Assembly: GCF_000722695.1 (NCBI RefSeq)
Contig: NZ_JPFU01000005.1
Coordinates: 1-64,000 of the forward strand
DNA: 64,000 bases
Direction: 5' to 3'
DNA from: Streptococcus mitis
GTDB lineage: Bacteria; Bacillota; Bacilli; Lactobacillales; Streptococcaceae
Part shown: one piece after another, positions 46,036-55,735 of the stretch
Position numbering within the stretch: the first letter of the stretch is position 1
How the letters are laid out: each line of letters begins with the position of its first letter
The notes under the pieces: model-generated
What the model was told of the DNA's origin: nothing
What the model saw: only the letters and a program-made list of their open reading frames with translations
Database searches by the model: none
Made by a program: the position numbers and the translations under genes

Positions 46036-47109
46036 ATGAAAAAAATCACACTATTTGGTTTGTCTCTAGCAGGTTTAGCTTTACTGGTTTTTCCTCATTC
46101 AGGAAAAGCATTCGAATTGGAAGAAGAATGGGTTGTTAAATGTGGAGTTCAGTATCAAGATGGCAAGATTCTTCGATTTAATAATGGCCATGAAGTGGAT
46201 ATTAAAGTATTGGATTTGCCAAAAAATGAGAAAATCGAGTGGACGGTTAGTCTCAATGGTCAGGATCAGACTGTCAATTTCCTAGGTCAAGAAAGGGACA
46301 AGTCTATGATGGGCGTAGAAGGTCGTTATCTGAATTTCTATGTTCCATATGGCTATAGAGGAGATATCAAGGTCGAGGCTAAGAGTGGAAATGAAGTCAA
46401 GACCTGGTCAACGAAAGTTGTGGATGATATTCATAATGATAGTGGAAAGAGAGGTTACTATCGTATTGAAGAATCAAATAATCAATACACTTACCTCGAT
46501 GCTAAATGGGATTATCAAACCAAGACTTACACTGCTAACTTACCAGATACTGTCAATGGTCAAAAAGTCTATGCTTGGGCAGACTATGACAATAGTGAGT
46601 TGAAACTTGAAAAACTAAAGTCTATCAGTCATAAATATGATGGAGGATCTTTCAAAGAACTTTCTCCGATTGTGAAAGCAGAAAGCTGGCTACAATCAAA
46701 CCAAAACTGGTACTATCAAAAACAAGGTCAATTAGTGCAGAACGATTGGGTTAAGGACAAGGGAACTTGGTACTTTATGAACGATAAAGGAGTCATGTTC
46801 AATCAAACTTGGCTCTATCAAGGTAACAACTGGTATGCCTTTAAATCATCAGGAGGTATGATTGCTGGTGATTGGCTTTACGACCAAGGCAAGTGGTACT
46901 ATTTATCAGCTTCAGGAGCCATGAAAGCAAGCACTTGGGTTTATGATAAGGGAGAATGGTATTATGTAAGTTCTTCTGGTGCCATGATTGCAAATGATTG
47001 GGTCAAAGATGATGGCAAGTGGTATTATCTAGCTTCATCAGGTAAGATGCTTCGCAATACCTACACACCTGATGGTTACTATGTTGGCAACTCAGGTGCC
47101 TGGCAATAA
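46036..47109 (+). CDS. Choline-binding surface protein
   Basis: The 357-residue secreted protein has a signal peptide (MKKITLFGLSLAGLALLVFP, cleavage near SGKA-F, residue 29) and a ~185-residue N-terminal region with beta-rich character and no recognised enzyme motif. About six C-terminal choline-binding repeats follow (WYYQKQGQLVQNDWVKDKGT style, residues ~222-357) that attach it to phosphocholine on teichoic acids. AAGGAGG precedes the ATG. The N-terminal domain decides its role and I cannot identify it. Confidence 0.9.
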   Translation: MKKITLFGLSLAGLALLVFPHSGKAFELEEEWVVKCGVQYQDGKILRFNNGHEVDIKVLDLPKNEKIEWTVSLNGQDQTVNFLGQERDKSMMGVEGRYLNFYVPYGYRGDIKVEAKSGNEVKTWSTKVVDDIHNDSGKRGYYRIEESNNQYTYLDAKWDYQTKTYTANLPDTVNGQKVYAWADYDNSELKLEKLKSISHKYDGGSFKELSPIVKAESWLQSNQNWYYQKQGQLVQNDWVKDKGTWYFMNDKGVMFNQTWLYQGNNWYAFKSSGGMIAGDWLYDQGKWYYLSASGAMKASTWVYDKGEWYYVSSSGAMIANDWVKDDGKWYYLASSGKMLRNTYTPDGYYVGNSGAWQ

Positions 47110-47172
47110 GTATAAGAAGTCCTTTTCCTTAAAGGAAGAGGCTTTTTACTTGCTTTTCTGCTGCTTCCTCAT

Positions 47173-47201
47173 TTGTCCTGAGGCGTTTTTTGTGTTAAAA
47201 T
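47173..47201 (+). promoter_or_regulatory. Promoter with no room for a leader
   Basis: TTGTCC (47173-47178), 17 bases, TAAAAT (47196-47201) in a TGTTAAAAT context. The expected transcript start falls at or next to ATG 47209. Confidence 0.6.
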
Positions 47202-47208
47202 GAATGGT

Positions 47209-47499
47209 ATGAAAGCTAAAAAAATGTGGATGGCAGGTCTGGCTCTGCTTGGTATTGGGAGCCTTGCCCTTGCTACGAAAAAAGTTGCAGATGACCGTAA
47301 GCTCATGAAGACTCAGGAAGAGTTGACAGCGATTGTACGAGACCATTTTTCAGACATGGGGGGAATTGCGACCCTCTATGTTCAAGTTTATGAAAGCAGT
47401 CTAGAGAGCTTGGTTGGCGGTGTCATTTTTGAGGATGGCCGTCATTATACCTTTGTCTATGAAAATGAAGATCTAGTCTATGAGGAGGAAGTCTTATGA
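47209..47499 (+). CDS. DUF4651 family small membrane-anchored protein
   Basis: The 96-residue protein has an N-terminal signal-anchor (MKAKKMWMAGLALLGIGSLAL) and a small exposed domain ending GRHYTFVYENEDLVYEEE. It matches DUF4651, found in streptococci, of unknown function. No ribosome site precedes either ATG (47200 or 47209). The -10 box overlaps 47200, so 47209 is the likely start of a leaderless message. It overlaps the thioredoxin-like gene by 4 bases. Confidence 0.8.
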   Translation: MKAKKMWMAGLALLGIGSLALATKKVADDRKLMKTQEELTAIVRDHFSDMGGIATLYVQVYESSLESLVGGVIFEDGRHYTFVYENEDLVYEEEVL

Positions 47500-47813
47500 T
47501 ACAACCAGCAAGTTTAGAAGAATTGGCATCTTTAGTAGAAAAAGATGGCAAGAAGGTTTTCCTTTTTGTAGCAGACTGGTGTGGCGATTGTCGTTATATT
47601 TATCCTGCCTTACCAGAGATTGAGGAGACCAATCCAGAGTTCACCTTTATTCGAGTGGATCGAGACCAGTACATGGATTTGGCCAAACTCTGGGATGTTT
47701 ACGGGATTCCTAGCCTTGTTGTTCTAGAAAAGGACAAGGAAATCGGCCGTTTTGTTAATCGCGACCGTAAAAGTAAGCAACAAATTAATGACTTTTTAGC
47801 AGGATTGAAATAG
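47496..47813 (+). CDS. Thioredoxin family protein
   Basis: The 105-residue thioredoxin-fold protein has the active site WCGDC (residues 28-32) in FLFVADWCGDCRYIYP and a cis-proline segment YGIPSLVVLE near 70. The charged D between the cysteines is unusual compared with WCGPC. It is cytoplasmic, as there is no signal peptide. It starts in the stop codon of the DUF4651 gene (ATGA). Confidence 0.9.
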   Translation: MIQPASLEELASLVEKDGKKVFLFVADWCGDCRYIYPALPEIEETNPEFTFIRVDRDQYMDLAKLWDVYGIPSLVVLEKDKEIGRFVNRDRKSKQQINDFLAGLK

Positions 47814-47828
47814 GAGAAAAAGGAAACA

Positions 47829-48455
47829 ATGATTTTTACATATAACAAAGAACATGTCGGTGATGTCCTTATGGTCATCGTGAAAAATAGCGGAGATGCC
47901 AAACTGGATGTGGAACGCAAAGGCAAGATAGCCCGTGTTTTTCTCAAAGAGAATGGGGAAACAGTGGCTTGGAATATTTTCGAAGTTTCAAGTTTGTTTG
48001 AAATTGCTGAGCGTGGTCAAGTCTTTTTGACAGATGAGCAAGTCGCTCGTTTGAACCAAGAGTTGCAGGCGGAAGGTTTTACAGAAGAAATCATCAATGA
48101 CAAGGAATCTAAGTTTGTTGTGGGTGAAATTGTTGAGATGGTAGCCCATCCTGATAGTGATCACCTCAACATCTGCCAAGTTGCAGTCGCAAGTGACAAG
48201 ACAGTGCAAATCGTTGCAGGGGCTCCCAATGCGCGTGTTGGGTTGAAAACCATTGTGGCTCTTCCGGGAGCTATGATGCCAAAAGGCAATCTCATTTTCC
48301 CAGGCGAGCTTCGTGGTGAAAAGAGTTTTGGGATGATGTGCAGTCCTCGTGAATTGCATCTGCCAAATGCTCCGCAAAAACGTGGAGTTATTGAATTATC
48401 AGAAGACCAAGTTGTTGGAACACCATTTGACCCAGCCAAACACTGGACTGTCTAA
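47829..48455 (+). CDS. ytpR: YtpR family tRNA-binding protein
   Basis: The 208-residue protein has an N-terminal YtpR domain and a C-terminal EMAPII/OB-fold tRNA-binding domain, like the one in PheT (VVGEIVEMVAHPDSDHLNICQV near residue 97, GAPNARVGLKTIVALPGAMMP near 132). It has no synthetase domain, so it is the free-standing YtpR form. AGGAG lies before the ATG, 15 bases after the thioredoxin-like gene. Confidence 0.92.
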   Translation: MIFTYNKEHVGDVLMVIVKNSGDAKLDVERKGKIARVFLKENGETVAWNIFEVSSLFEIAERGQVFLTDEQVARLNQELQAEGFTEEIINDKESKFVVGEIVEMVAHPDSDHLNICQVAVASDKTVQIVAGAPNARVGLKTIVALPGAMMPKGNLIFPGELRGEKSFGMMCSPRELHLPNAPQKRGVIELSEDQVVGTPFDPAKHWTV

Positions 48456-48496
48456 GAAGTTGTTAATATCTGATAGACCAGATAGAAGGAAATAAG

Positions 48497-49258
48497 ATGG
48501 CAAAAAATGTAGTGATTACAGGAGCGACATCAGGAATTGGTGAAGCGATTGCGCGTGCTTATCTGGAGCAGGGTGAGAATGTCGTTCTAACTGGACGACG
48601 GATAGACAGACTAGAAGCCCTCAAGTCAGAGTTTGCAGAAGTCTTTCCAAATCAAACCGTCTGGACCTTTTCATTAGATGTGACGGATATGGACATGGTA
48701 AAGATGGTCTGCTCCGATATTCTAGAAATGATAGGGCAGATTGACATCTTGGTCAATAACGCCGGACTAGCTCTAGGCTTAGCACCTTATCAGGACTATG
48801 AAGAGTTGGATATGTTGACCATGTTGGATACCAATGTCAAAGGTTTGATGGCAGTCACTCGCTGTTTCTTGCCAACAATGGTAAAAGCCAATCAAGGTCA
48901 TATTATCAATATGGGGTCGACCGCAGGAATCTATGCCTATGCGGGTGCAGCTGTTTACTCAGCCACCAAGGCAGCGGTTAAGACTTTTTCAGATGGACTG
49001 CGAATTGATACCATCGCAACGGATATCAAGGTGACTACCATTCAGCCAGGGATTGTCGAAACAGATTTCTCTACAGTTCGTTTTCATGGTGACAAAGAGC
49101 GTGCTGAGGCGGTCTATCAGGGAATCGAAGCCTTGCAAGCTCAGGATATTGCAGACACAGTGGTCTATGTGACCAGTCAACCTCGCCGTGTGCAGATTAC
49201 AGATATGACCATTATGGCCAATCAACAGGCGACAGGTTTCATGGTTCATAAAAAATAA
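48497..49258 (+). CDS. SDR family NAD(P)-dependent oxidoreductase
   Basis: The 253-residue classical short-chain dehydrogenase has cofactor motif TGATSGIGEAIA (residues 8-19), NNAG (near 90), the catalytic Ser in INMGSTAG (near 140) and YSATK (Tyr/Lys, near 155). ARG32-type TGRR after the second beta strand suggests NADPH preference. It resembles YdfG-like serine/3-hydroxy acid dehydrogenases; the substrate is not determinable. Confidence 0.92.
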   Translation: MAKNVVITGATSGIGEAIARAYLEQGENVVLTGRRIDRLEALKSEFAEVFPNQTVWTFSLDVTDMDMVKMVCSDILEMIGQIDILVNNAGLALGLAPYQDYEELDMLTMLDTNVKGLMAVTRCFLPTMVKANQGHIINMGSTAGIYAYAGAAVYSATKAAVKTFSDGLRIDTIATDIKVTTIQPGIVETDFSTVRFHGDKERAEAVYQGIEALQAQDIADTVVYVTSQPRRVQITDMTIMANQQATGFMVHKK

Positions 49259-49273
49259 AAAATTTTCTCGAAA

Positions 49274-49299
49274 AGTTACAAATTTCTGTAACTTTTTTT
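49274..49299 (+). terminator. Terminator after the SDR gene
   Basis: AGTTACA-AATTTC-TGTAACT with flanking A and T runs (T7). Confidence 0.9.
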
Positions 49300-49307
49300 G
49301 ATTTCCT

Positions 49308-49315
49308 GCGAATAG
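49308..49315 (+). promoter_or_regulatory. ComX (sigma-X) cin-box before ssbB
   Basis: TGCGAATA is the late-competence cin-box (TNCGAATA), 21 bases before ATG 49336 and just downstream of a T-rich stretch, as in pneumococcal ssbB. It predicts induction during competence. Confidence 0.88.
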
Positions 49316-49335
49316 ATAAGTAGGAGGAAGAAAAT

Positions 49336-49731
49336 ATGTATAATAAAGTTATCATGATTGGGCGTTTAACGTCTACACCAGAATTGCACAAAACCAACAA
49401 TGACAAGTCGGTAGCGCGAGCAACTATTGCTGTGAACCGTCGTTACAAAGATCAAAACGGTGAACGTGAAGCCGATTTTGTAAATATGGTCCTATGGGGT
49501 AGACTAGCAGAAACCTTGGCAAGCTACGCAACCAAAGGTAGTCTCATTTCCGTTGATGGGGAATTGCGTACTCGTCGTTTTGAGAAAAATGGTCAAATGA
49601 ATTATGTGACCGAAGTACTTGTCACAGGATTCCAACTCTTGGAAAGCCGCGCCCAACGTGCTATGCGAGAAAATAACGCAGGGCAAGACTTGGCAGATCT
49701 AGTCTTGGAAGAGGAAGAATTGCCATTTTAA
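49336..49731 (+). CDS. ssbB: Competence-induced single-stranded DNA-binding protein SsbB
   Basis: The 131-residue OB-fold protein (MYNKVIMIGRLTSTPELHKT, then FVNMVLWGRLAETLASY) has a short C-terminus ending EEELPF. The short length and cin-box separate it from the housekeeping SsbA (~155 residues). It protects incoming single-stranded DNA during transformation. AGGAGG lies 10 bases before the ATG. Confidence 0.95.
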   Translation: MYNKVIMIGRLTSTPELHKTNNDKSVARATIAVNRRYKDQNGEREADFVNMVLWGRLAETLASYATKGSLISVDGELRTRRFEKNGQMNYVTEVLVTGFQLLESRAQRAMRENNAGQDLADLVLEEEELPF

Positions 49732-49738
49732 GCATTGA

Positions 49739-49765
49739 AAAGTCTGAGTTGGTCTCAGGCTTTTT
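49739..49765 (+). terminator. Terminator after ssbB
   Basis: AAAGTCTGAG pairs with CTCAGGCTTT around TTGGT, followed by T-run. Confidence 0.88.
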
Positions 49766-49790
49766 ATCTTGCCAAAGTCAGACTTTTTTC

Positions 49791-49818
49791 TTGACTATTT
49801 CTGACCAAGTGATACAAT
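49791..49818 (+). promoter_or_regulatory. groESL promoter
   Basis: TTGACT (49791-49796), 16 bases, TACAAT (49813-49818), with CIRCE beginning 12 bases after the -10. Confidence 0.9.
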
Positions 49819-49829
49819 AGAACTATGAA

Positions 49830-49856
49830 TTAGCACTCAAGTGTAAAGAGTGCTAA
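49830..49856 (+). promoter_or_regulatory. CIRCE element of groESL
   Basis: TTAGCACTC-N9-GAGTGCTAA, a perfect consensus HrcA operator. Confidence 0.96.
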
Positions 49857-49886
49857 TGATATCTATCTCATTATGGAGGAAATCAG

Positions 49887-50171
49887 ATGTTGAAACCATT
49901 AGGAGACCGTGTGGTCTTAAAAATCGAAGAAAAAGAACAAACTGTTGGAGGTTTTGTCCTTGCAGGCTCAGCCCAAGAAAAAACCAAAACAGCCCAAGTT
50001 GTAGCTACTGGACAAGGGGTTCGTACCTTGAACGGTGACTTGGTTGCCCCAAGTGTCAAGGTTGGAGATCGTGTCTTAGTTGAAGCTCACGTAGGTCTTG
50101 ATGTCAAAGATGGCGATGAAAAGTACATCATCGTAGGCGAAGCGAACATCTTGGCTATCATTGAAGAATAG
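49887..50171 (+). CDS. groES: Co-chaperonin GroES
   Basis: The 94-residue lid of the GroEL chamber begins [19 protein letters not shown] and has the mobile-loop [12 protein letters not shown] (about residues 21-32). GGAGG precedes the ATG. It is under HrcA/CIRCE control. Confidence 0.97.
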   Translation: MLKPLGDRVVLKIEEKEQTVGGFVLAGSAQEKTKTAQVVATGQGVRTLNGDLVAPSVKVGDRVLVEAHVGLDVKDGDEKYIIVGEANILAIIEE

Positions 50172-51809
<1,638 letters not shown>

Positions 51810-51841
51810 GATTCCCATAGAAAACAACTTATAAAAAACAC

Positions 51842-51871
51842 AAAAGGAGGGAATGGGTATTCCTCCTTTTT
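51842..51871 (+). terminator. Terminator of groESL
   Basis: AAAAGGAGG(G)AAT pairs with ATTCCTCCTTTT around a GGGT loop, followed by T. Confidence 0.88.
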
Positions 51872-51946
51872 ATGCTATTCACTTCTAAATTGATTTGAGC
51901 TCTCCTAACTTATATGATAAAATAAGACTAGAAAAAGGAGAAGAAC

Positions 51947-52714
51947 ATGATTGATGTAGAAGAAATTCTGAGCAAGATGAACCCCAATCAGAAGATTAAT
52001 TATGACCGTGTCATGCAGAAAATGGTACAAGTATGGGAGAAAAATGAGCAGCGCCCAACTATTCTCATGCATGTTTGCTGTGCCCCTTGCAGTACCTATA
52101 CTCTAGAATATTTGACTAAGTATGCAGACGTGACCATCTATTTTGCCAATTCTAATATCCATCCCAAAGCAGAATACCATAAGCGGGCTTACGTCACCAA
52201 GAAATTTGTCAGTGATTTTAATGAGCGGACAGGAAATACGGTTCAGTACCTAGAAGCTCCCTACGAACCCAATGAATACCGAAAACTAGTTAGAGGATTA
52301 GAGGAGGAGCCAGAAGGTGGCGACCGTTGCAAGGTTTGCTTTGACTACCGACTGGATAAGACAGCTCAAGTGGCTATGGACTTGGGATTTGACTACTTTG
52401 GCTCAGCCTTGACCATCAGTCCTCATAAGAATTCTCAAACCATTAATAGCATCGGAATCGATGTGCAAAAAATTTATACAACCCACTATCTTCCAAGTGA
52501 TTTCAAGAAAAATCAAGGCTACAAACGTTCAGTGGAGATGTGTGAAGAGTATGATATCTATCGTCAATGTTATTGTGGATGCGTCTATGCAGCCCAAGCT
52601 CAGAATATTGATCTGGTTCAGGTTAAGAAGGATGCTACAACTTTCTTGCTGGATAAGGATGTTGAAAAAGACTATTCCCACATCAAATTTACTGTCACTA
52701 AATTAGATACATAA
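51947..52714 (+). CDS. queH: Epoxyqueuosine reductase QueH
   Basis: It performs the last step of queuosine synthesis in tRNA, the non-orthologous alternative to QueG. The 255-residue DUF208 protein has paired cysteines MHVCCAPCSTY (about 41-51), CKVCFDYRL (about 127) and YCGCVYA (about 205), which bind a 4Fe-4S cluster and metal. AAAAGGAG precedes the ATG. Confidence 0.93.
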   Translation: MIDVEEILSKMNPNQKINYDRVMQKMVQVWEKNEQRPTILMHVCCAPCSTYTLEYLTKYADVTIYFANSNIHPKAEYHKRAYVTKKFVSDFNERTGNTVQYLEAPYEPNEYRKLVRGLEEEPEGGDRCKVCFDYRLDKTAQVAMDLGFDYFGSALTISPHKNSQTINSIGIDVQKIYTTHYLPSDFKKNQGYKRSVEMCEEYDIYRQCYCGCVYAAQAQNIDLVQVKKDATTFLLDKDVEKDYSHIKFTVTKLDT

Positions 52715-52794
52715 ACGAAAACTTGTCTCACGGCAGTTTTTTTGCTAGTAGAAAAGCGGTAGATAGAAATCGTTGGACTAATTTTTGAATTTCT

Positions 52795-52831
52795 AGTCCA
52801 AGGCTTGTGAGTCTTCAACAAGCCTTGGACT
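52795..52831. repeat. Perfect 14-bp inverted repeat downstream of queH
   Basis: AGTCCAAGGCTTGT (52795-52808) and ACAAGCCTTGGACT (52818-52831) pair without mismatch around a 9-base loop. T-richness after it is low, so it may be a strong pause/RNA stabiliser or an intergenic repeat rather than a standard terminator. Confidence 0.75.
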
Positions 52832-52978
52832 CTTAAAAAATGAAGTTTTGCTCAAACGAGCTTTTTAAATTAAAACGAGCAATTATCAGTTCAAATTTGT
52901 TTCAAAAGAAGAACGGATAAATTAATCGCTGCTTTGTTTTTGAGTTAGGAAGTTAAGCATGCCAAACTGAGTCGTAGG

Positions 52979-53058
52979 AATAAATTTCTTTATAGAAATG
53001 TGTTACAACTCTGCTATAACGGAATATTCCTTTTTTGCATTTATACAACTTATTTAAC
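52979..53058 (+). repeat. Imperfect direct repeat, left copy (flanks the Rgg module)
   Basis: AATAAATTTCTTTATAGAAA, then TGTTACAACTCTGCTATAAC, then ATTCCTTTTTTG match the copy at 54986-55071 in order. The repeat includes promoter-like elements; the left copy lies directly upstream of the methyltransferase gene. Confidence 0.75.
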
Positions 53059-53112
53059 GCTGTGTTTATTCTTGTGATATAATGTCAAATTATAGAGTGG
53101 AGGTCATTTAAA

Positions 53113-53886
53113 ATGATTGATAAAGTAATTGAACAATATAAAAGTCATGATAATCTTGATATTCGAGTAGAATTGCATAAGAAGTATTCAAAAAATAAAT
53201 TGGGATTTAATAATTGGATATTTTCTAACTACCAAATCACTGATGAAGTAAAGATTCTAGAATTGGGATGTGGTACAGGAGAACTATGGAAAAGTAATAG
53301 TGATTCTATAGATAAAATGAAACAGTTGATTGTTACAGATTTTTCTAAAGATATGGTAAAATCAACGAAGTCAGTTATTGGAAATAGAGACAATGTCAAC
53401 TATGAGATAATGGATATTCAAAAGATTTCTTTTGAGAATGAAACTTTTGATATTGTTATTGCTAATATGCTTCTACATCATGTGAATGATATTCCTAAAG
53501 CTCTCTCTGAGGTGAATAGGGTCTTAAAAACCGAAGGCATTTTTTACTGTGCTACATTTGGTGAAAATGGAGTTGTAAATTATTTAGCAAATTTATTTAA
53601 AGATGAGGTTAATCAAGATTTAGAAAATAAAAGGTTTACTTTACAAAATGGTAAAAGGTACCTGAGTAGGTATTTTAACTCTGTCGATACATTACTCTAT
53701 GATGATGAGTTACAGGTAACTAGTATAGATGACCTAGTTAAATACATCCAATCGTTTAAAGGAATTTCAGAAATAGGTTCACTAGAAGAGGAAATAATAC
53801 GTAAAAGATTGGAAAGTGAGTTTAATAATGGTATGTTAATCATTCCTAAAGAATATGGTATGTTTATCGCTCGAAAAGAAAGTTAA
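53113..53886 (+). CDS. Class I SAM-dependent methyltransferase
   Basis: The 257-residue protein has the SAM motif VKILELGCGTGELW (about 48-61), VTDFSKDMVKS (acidic motif II) and FDIVIANMLLHHVNDIPKAL (about 115). The fold suggests small-molecule or UbiE/BioC-like substrates. GGAGG precedes the ATG. Its codon usage is AT-rich compared with queH. It is 12 bases upstream of an Rgg-type regulator and lies in an inserted module flanked by direct repeats. Confidence 0.85.
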   Translation: MIDKVIEQYKSHDNLDIRVELHKKYSKNKLGFNNWIFSNYQITDEVKILELGCGTGELWKSNSDSIDKMKQLIVTDFSKDMVKSTKSVIGNRDNVNYEIMDIQKISFENETFDIVIANMLLHHVNDIPKALSEVNRVLKTEGIFYCATFGENGVVNYLANLFKDEVNQDLENKRFTLQNGKRYLSRYFNSVDTLLYDDELQVTSIDDLVKYIQSFKGISEIGSLEEEIIRKRLESEFNNGMLIIPKEYGMFIARKES

Positions 53887-53898
53887 GGGAATGAAAGT

Positions 53899-54756
53899 GT
53901 GAAAAATTACGGAGAAGCTTTTCGATATTTTAGAAAATTAAACGGATATTCTTTAGAGTATGCTGCAGCTTATTCTATATCAAAATCTCAACTTTCTAGA
54001 TTTGAAAGGGGAGAAAATGAAATTTCTCTTTCAACATTTTTTGAATTATTATCAAATATCAATGTTTCGATAGAGAATTTTTGTAATCATCTAGAACATT
54101 ATAAAAGATCGGAGCGTGATGATTTTTTGGTTAATTTATCTCCAAATTTTTATAGTTTGAATACTAAAGGATTGGAGGTAATAAAAAATGAGCAACAAAA
54201 GCTTTTTGAGAAGAGTGGGGAAAAAACTCATAAAATAAATACAATTATGGTTCAGGGATTATTAAATCAGATAGATTGTAATCATGTAGTTAGTAAAGAT
54301 GATCTAAATTTAGTATATGACTATTTATTCCAGAAGGAACGATGGGAGTCCTATGAGATAACACTGATTGGTAATTTATATCATCTTTTTGAAATAGATT
54401 ATATTTACAGAGTTGGAAAAGAAATACTAGAGCGTACACATTATTACGAAAAAATCGGTAAGAATAGAAATTTAGTTGTGTCAGCTTGTTTAAATTTTTG
54501 GTTCTGTTGCCTTGAAAATTCACATCTAATATATGCAGACTACTTTGAAATGAAATTAAAAAAATTATTAAAAGATGACACAAAAGTTTTTGAAAAATCT
54601 ACATTCAAATTTGTAGAAGGATATAAAATATATCTGACTGAATCTAAAGAATCTGGAATTAAGCAAATGCAAAATGTTATTAAATATTTTGAGTTTATTG
54701 AGTCTAAAAATATTGCTTTATATTTTCAAAAACGATTAAATGAGCTGGTAGATTAA
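53899..54756 (+). CDS. Rgg/GadR/MutR family transcriptional regulator
   Basis: The 285-residue protein has an N-terminal XRE-type HTH (GEAFRYFRKLNGYSLEYAAA, then SISKSQLSRFERGE, residues 4-38) and a long helical C-terminal domain typical of Rgg peptide-binding regulators. The start is GTG 53899; the ATG just before is out of frame. Rgg proteins often respond to a short hydrophobic peptide encoded nearby; I found no convincing peptide gene. It is cotranscribed with the methyltransferase. Confidence 0.85.
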   Translation: MKNYGEAFRYFRKLNGYSLEYAAAYSISKSQLSRFERGENEISLSTFFELLSNINVSIENFCNHLEHYKRSERDDFLVNLSPNFYSLNTKGLEVIKNEQQKLFEKSGEKTHKINTIMVQGLLNQIDCNHVVSKDDLNLVYDYLFQKERWESYEITLIGNLYHLFEIDYIYRVGKEILERTHYYEKIGKNRNLVVSACLNFWFCCLENSHLIYADYFEMKLKKLLKDDTKVFEKSTFKFVEGYKIYLTESKESGIKQMQNVIKYFEFIESKNIALYFQKRLNELVD

Positions 54757-54841
54757 ACACCATTTTCTCTGTCGAGATATTGTTTTTAAAATGTTGTGCT
54801 AAATGATTGATGCTATGTGGAAATACAAAAAAATTTTTTTG

Positions 54842-54890
54842 ATACGAAGTTGACCTGTATTTTTGATACTAATCATCTTCGTATTTTTTG
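54842..54890 (+). terminator. Terminator-like hairpin after the Rgg gene
   Basis: ATACGAAG (54842-54849) pairs with CTTCGTAT (54877-54884), followed by T5. The loop is long. Confidence 0.55.
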
Positions 54891-54985
54891 TATTAAACGA
54901 TATAAGTTTGTTGTAAACTTACAAGGAACAGAGACATTAAAAAATAACAGTATATCTATTTGTTTTATATATTTTACAAATTCTG

Positions 54986-55071
54986 CATAAATCTCTTTCT
55001 AGTAAGGTGTTGTAACTCTGCTATAATGGATTTATTCCTTTTTTGTTTTTACACAATTTATTTTACACTAC
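54986..55071 (+). repeat. Imperfect direct repeat, right copy
   Basis: ATAAATCTCTTTCTAGTAAG, TGTTGTAACTCTGCTATAAT and ATTCCTTTTTTG repeat the sequence at 52979-53058. Otherwise the 54757-55113 interval has only the hairpin above and AAGTTTGTTGTAAACTT (54904-54920); no gene is seen. Confidence 0.75.
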
Positions 55072-55113
55072 CAAAAAACAAGGTCAGGATTTTGCTCCTG
55101 ACCTTTGACAACT

Positions 55114-55647
55114 TTACCGATTCTTTAGTTCTACATAGCGCTTGTACCAAATGTTTACATAGGCTTCTGAGAAAGGACCACGTCCATTGTTAATCCAATC
55201 AACAAGAATTTTGACATGTTCTTTTAAAATATAGTCCAAGTCATCAGAATAATTCATTTTGCGTTTGTGGCGCTCATACTCCTCAACGTCCAAGAGACGT
55301 TTTTCCCCATCTGTAAAAATTTTAACATCCAAATCGTAATCAATATACTTCAGTGCTTCTTCATCCAGATAGTAGGGGCTAGCCATATTGCAATAGTAGG
55401 AAGTTCCATTATCACGAATCATGGCAATGATATTAAACCAATATTTCTTGTGAAAGTAAACAATAGCCGGTTCTCGAGTGACCCAACGACGACCATCACT
55501 TTCGGTAACAAGTGTATGATCGTTGACACCAATAATGGCGTTTTCTGTTGTTTTTAGTACCATGGTGTCCCGCCAAGTTCGGTGGAGACTCCCATCATGC
55601 TTATAACTTTGAATTGTAATAAAGTCGCCTTCTTTTGGAAGCTTCAT
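55114..55647 (-). CDS. ntdP: DUF402 nucleoside tri-/diphosphate phosphatase
   Basis: The 177-residue DUF402 protein begins [20 protein letters not shown] and contains [28 protein letters not shown] and the acidic metal-site stretch [20 protein letters not shown] (about 91-110). Family members in Staphylococcus and Streptococcus hydrolyse nucleoside tri- and diphosphates. It has a possible -10 TACAAT on the minus strand at 55694-55689. It lies 88 bases downstream of recX on the same strand. Confidence 0.88.
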   Translation of the reverse strand: MKLPKEGDFITIQSYKHDGSLHRTWRDTMVLKTTENAIIGVNDHTLVTESDGRRWVTREPAIVYFHKKYWFNIIAMIRDNGTSYYCNMASPYYLDEEALKYIDYDLDVKIFTDGEKRLLDVEEYERHKRKMNYSDDLDYILKEHVKILVDWINNGRGPFSEAYVNIWYKRYVELKNR

Positions 55648-55735
55648 AACTAACCAACTTTCTACAATTTATAAGTTTATCGTTTACTATTGTACCATAA
55701 AATTACCTAAAATCTGTGAATTTTACATGAAAATA

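Noticed and set aside
54804..54855. A short hydrophobic peptide (SHP) gene for the Rgg regulator
   Set aside because: The only candidate is a ~16-residue reading with a basic end, no ribosome site and no SHP-like C-terminal hydrophobic block.
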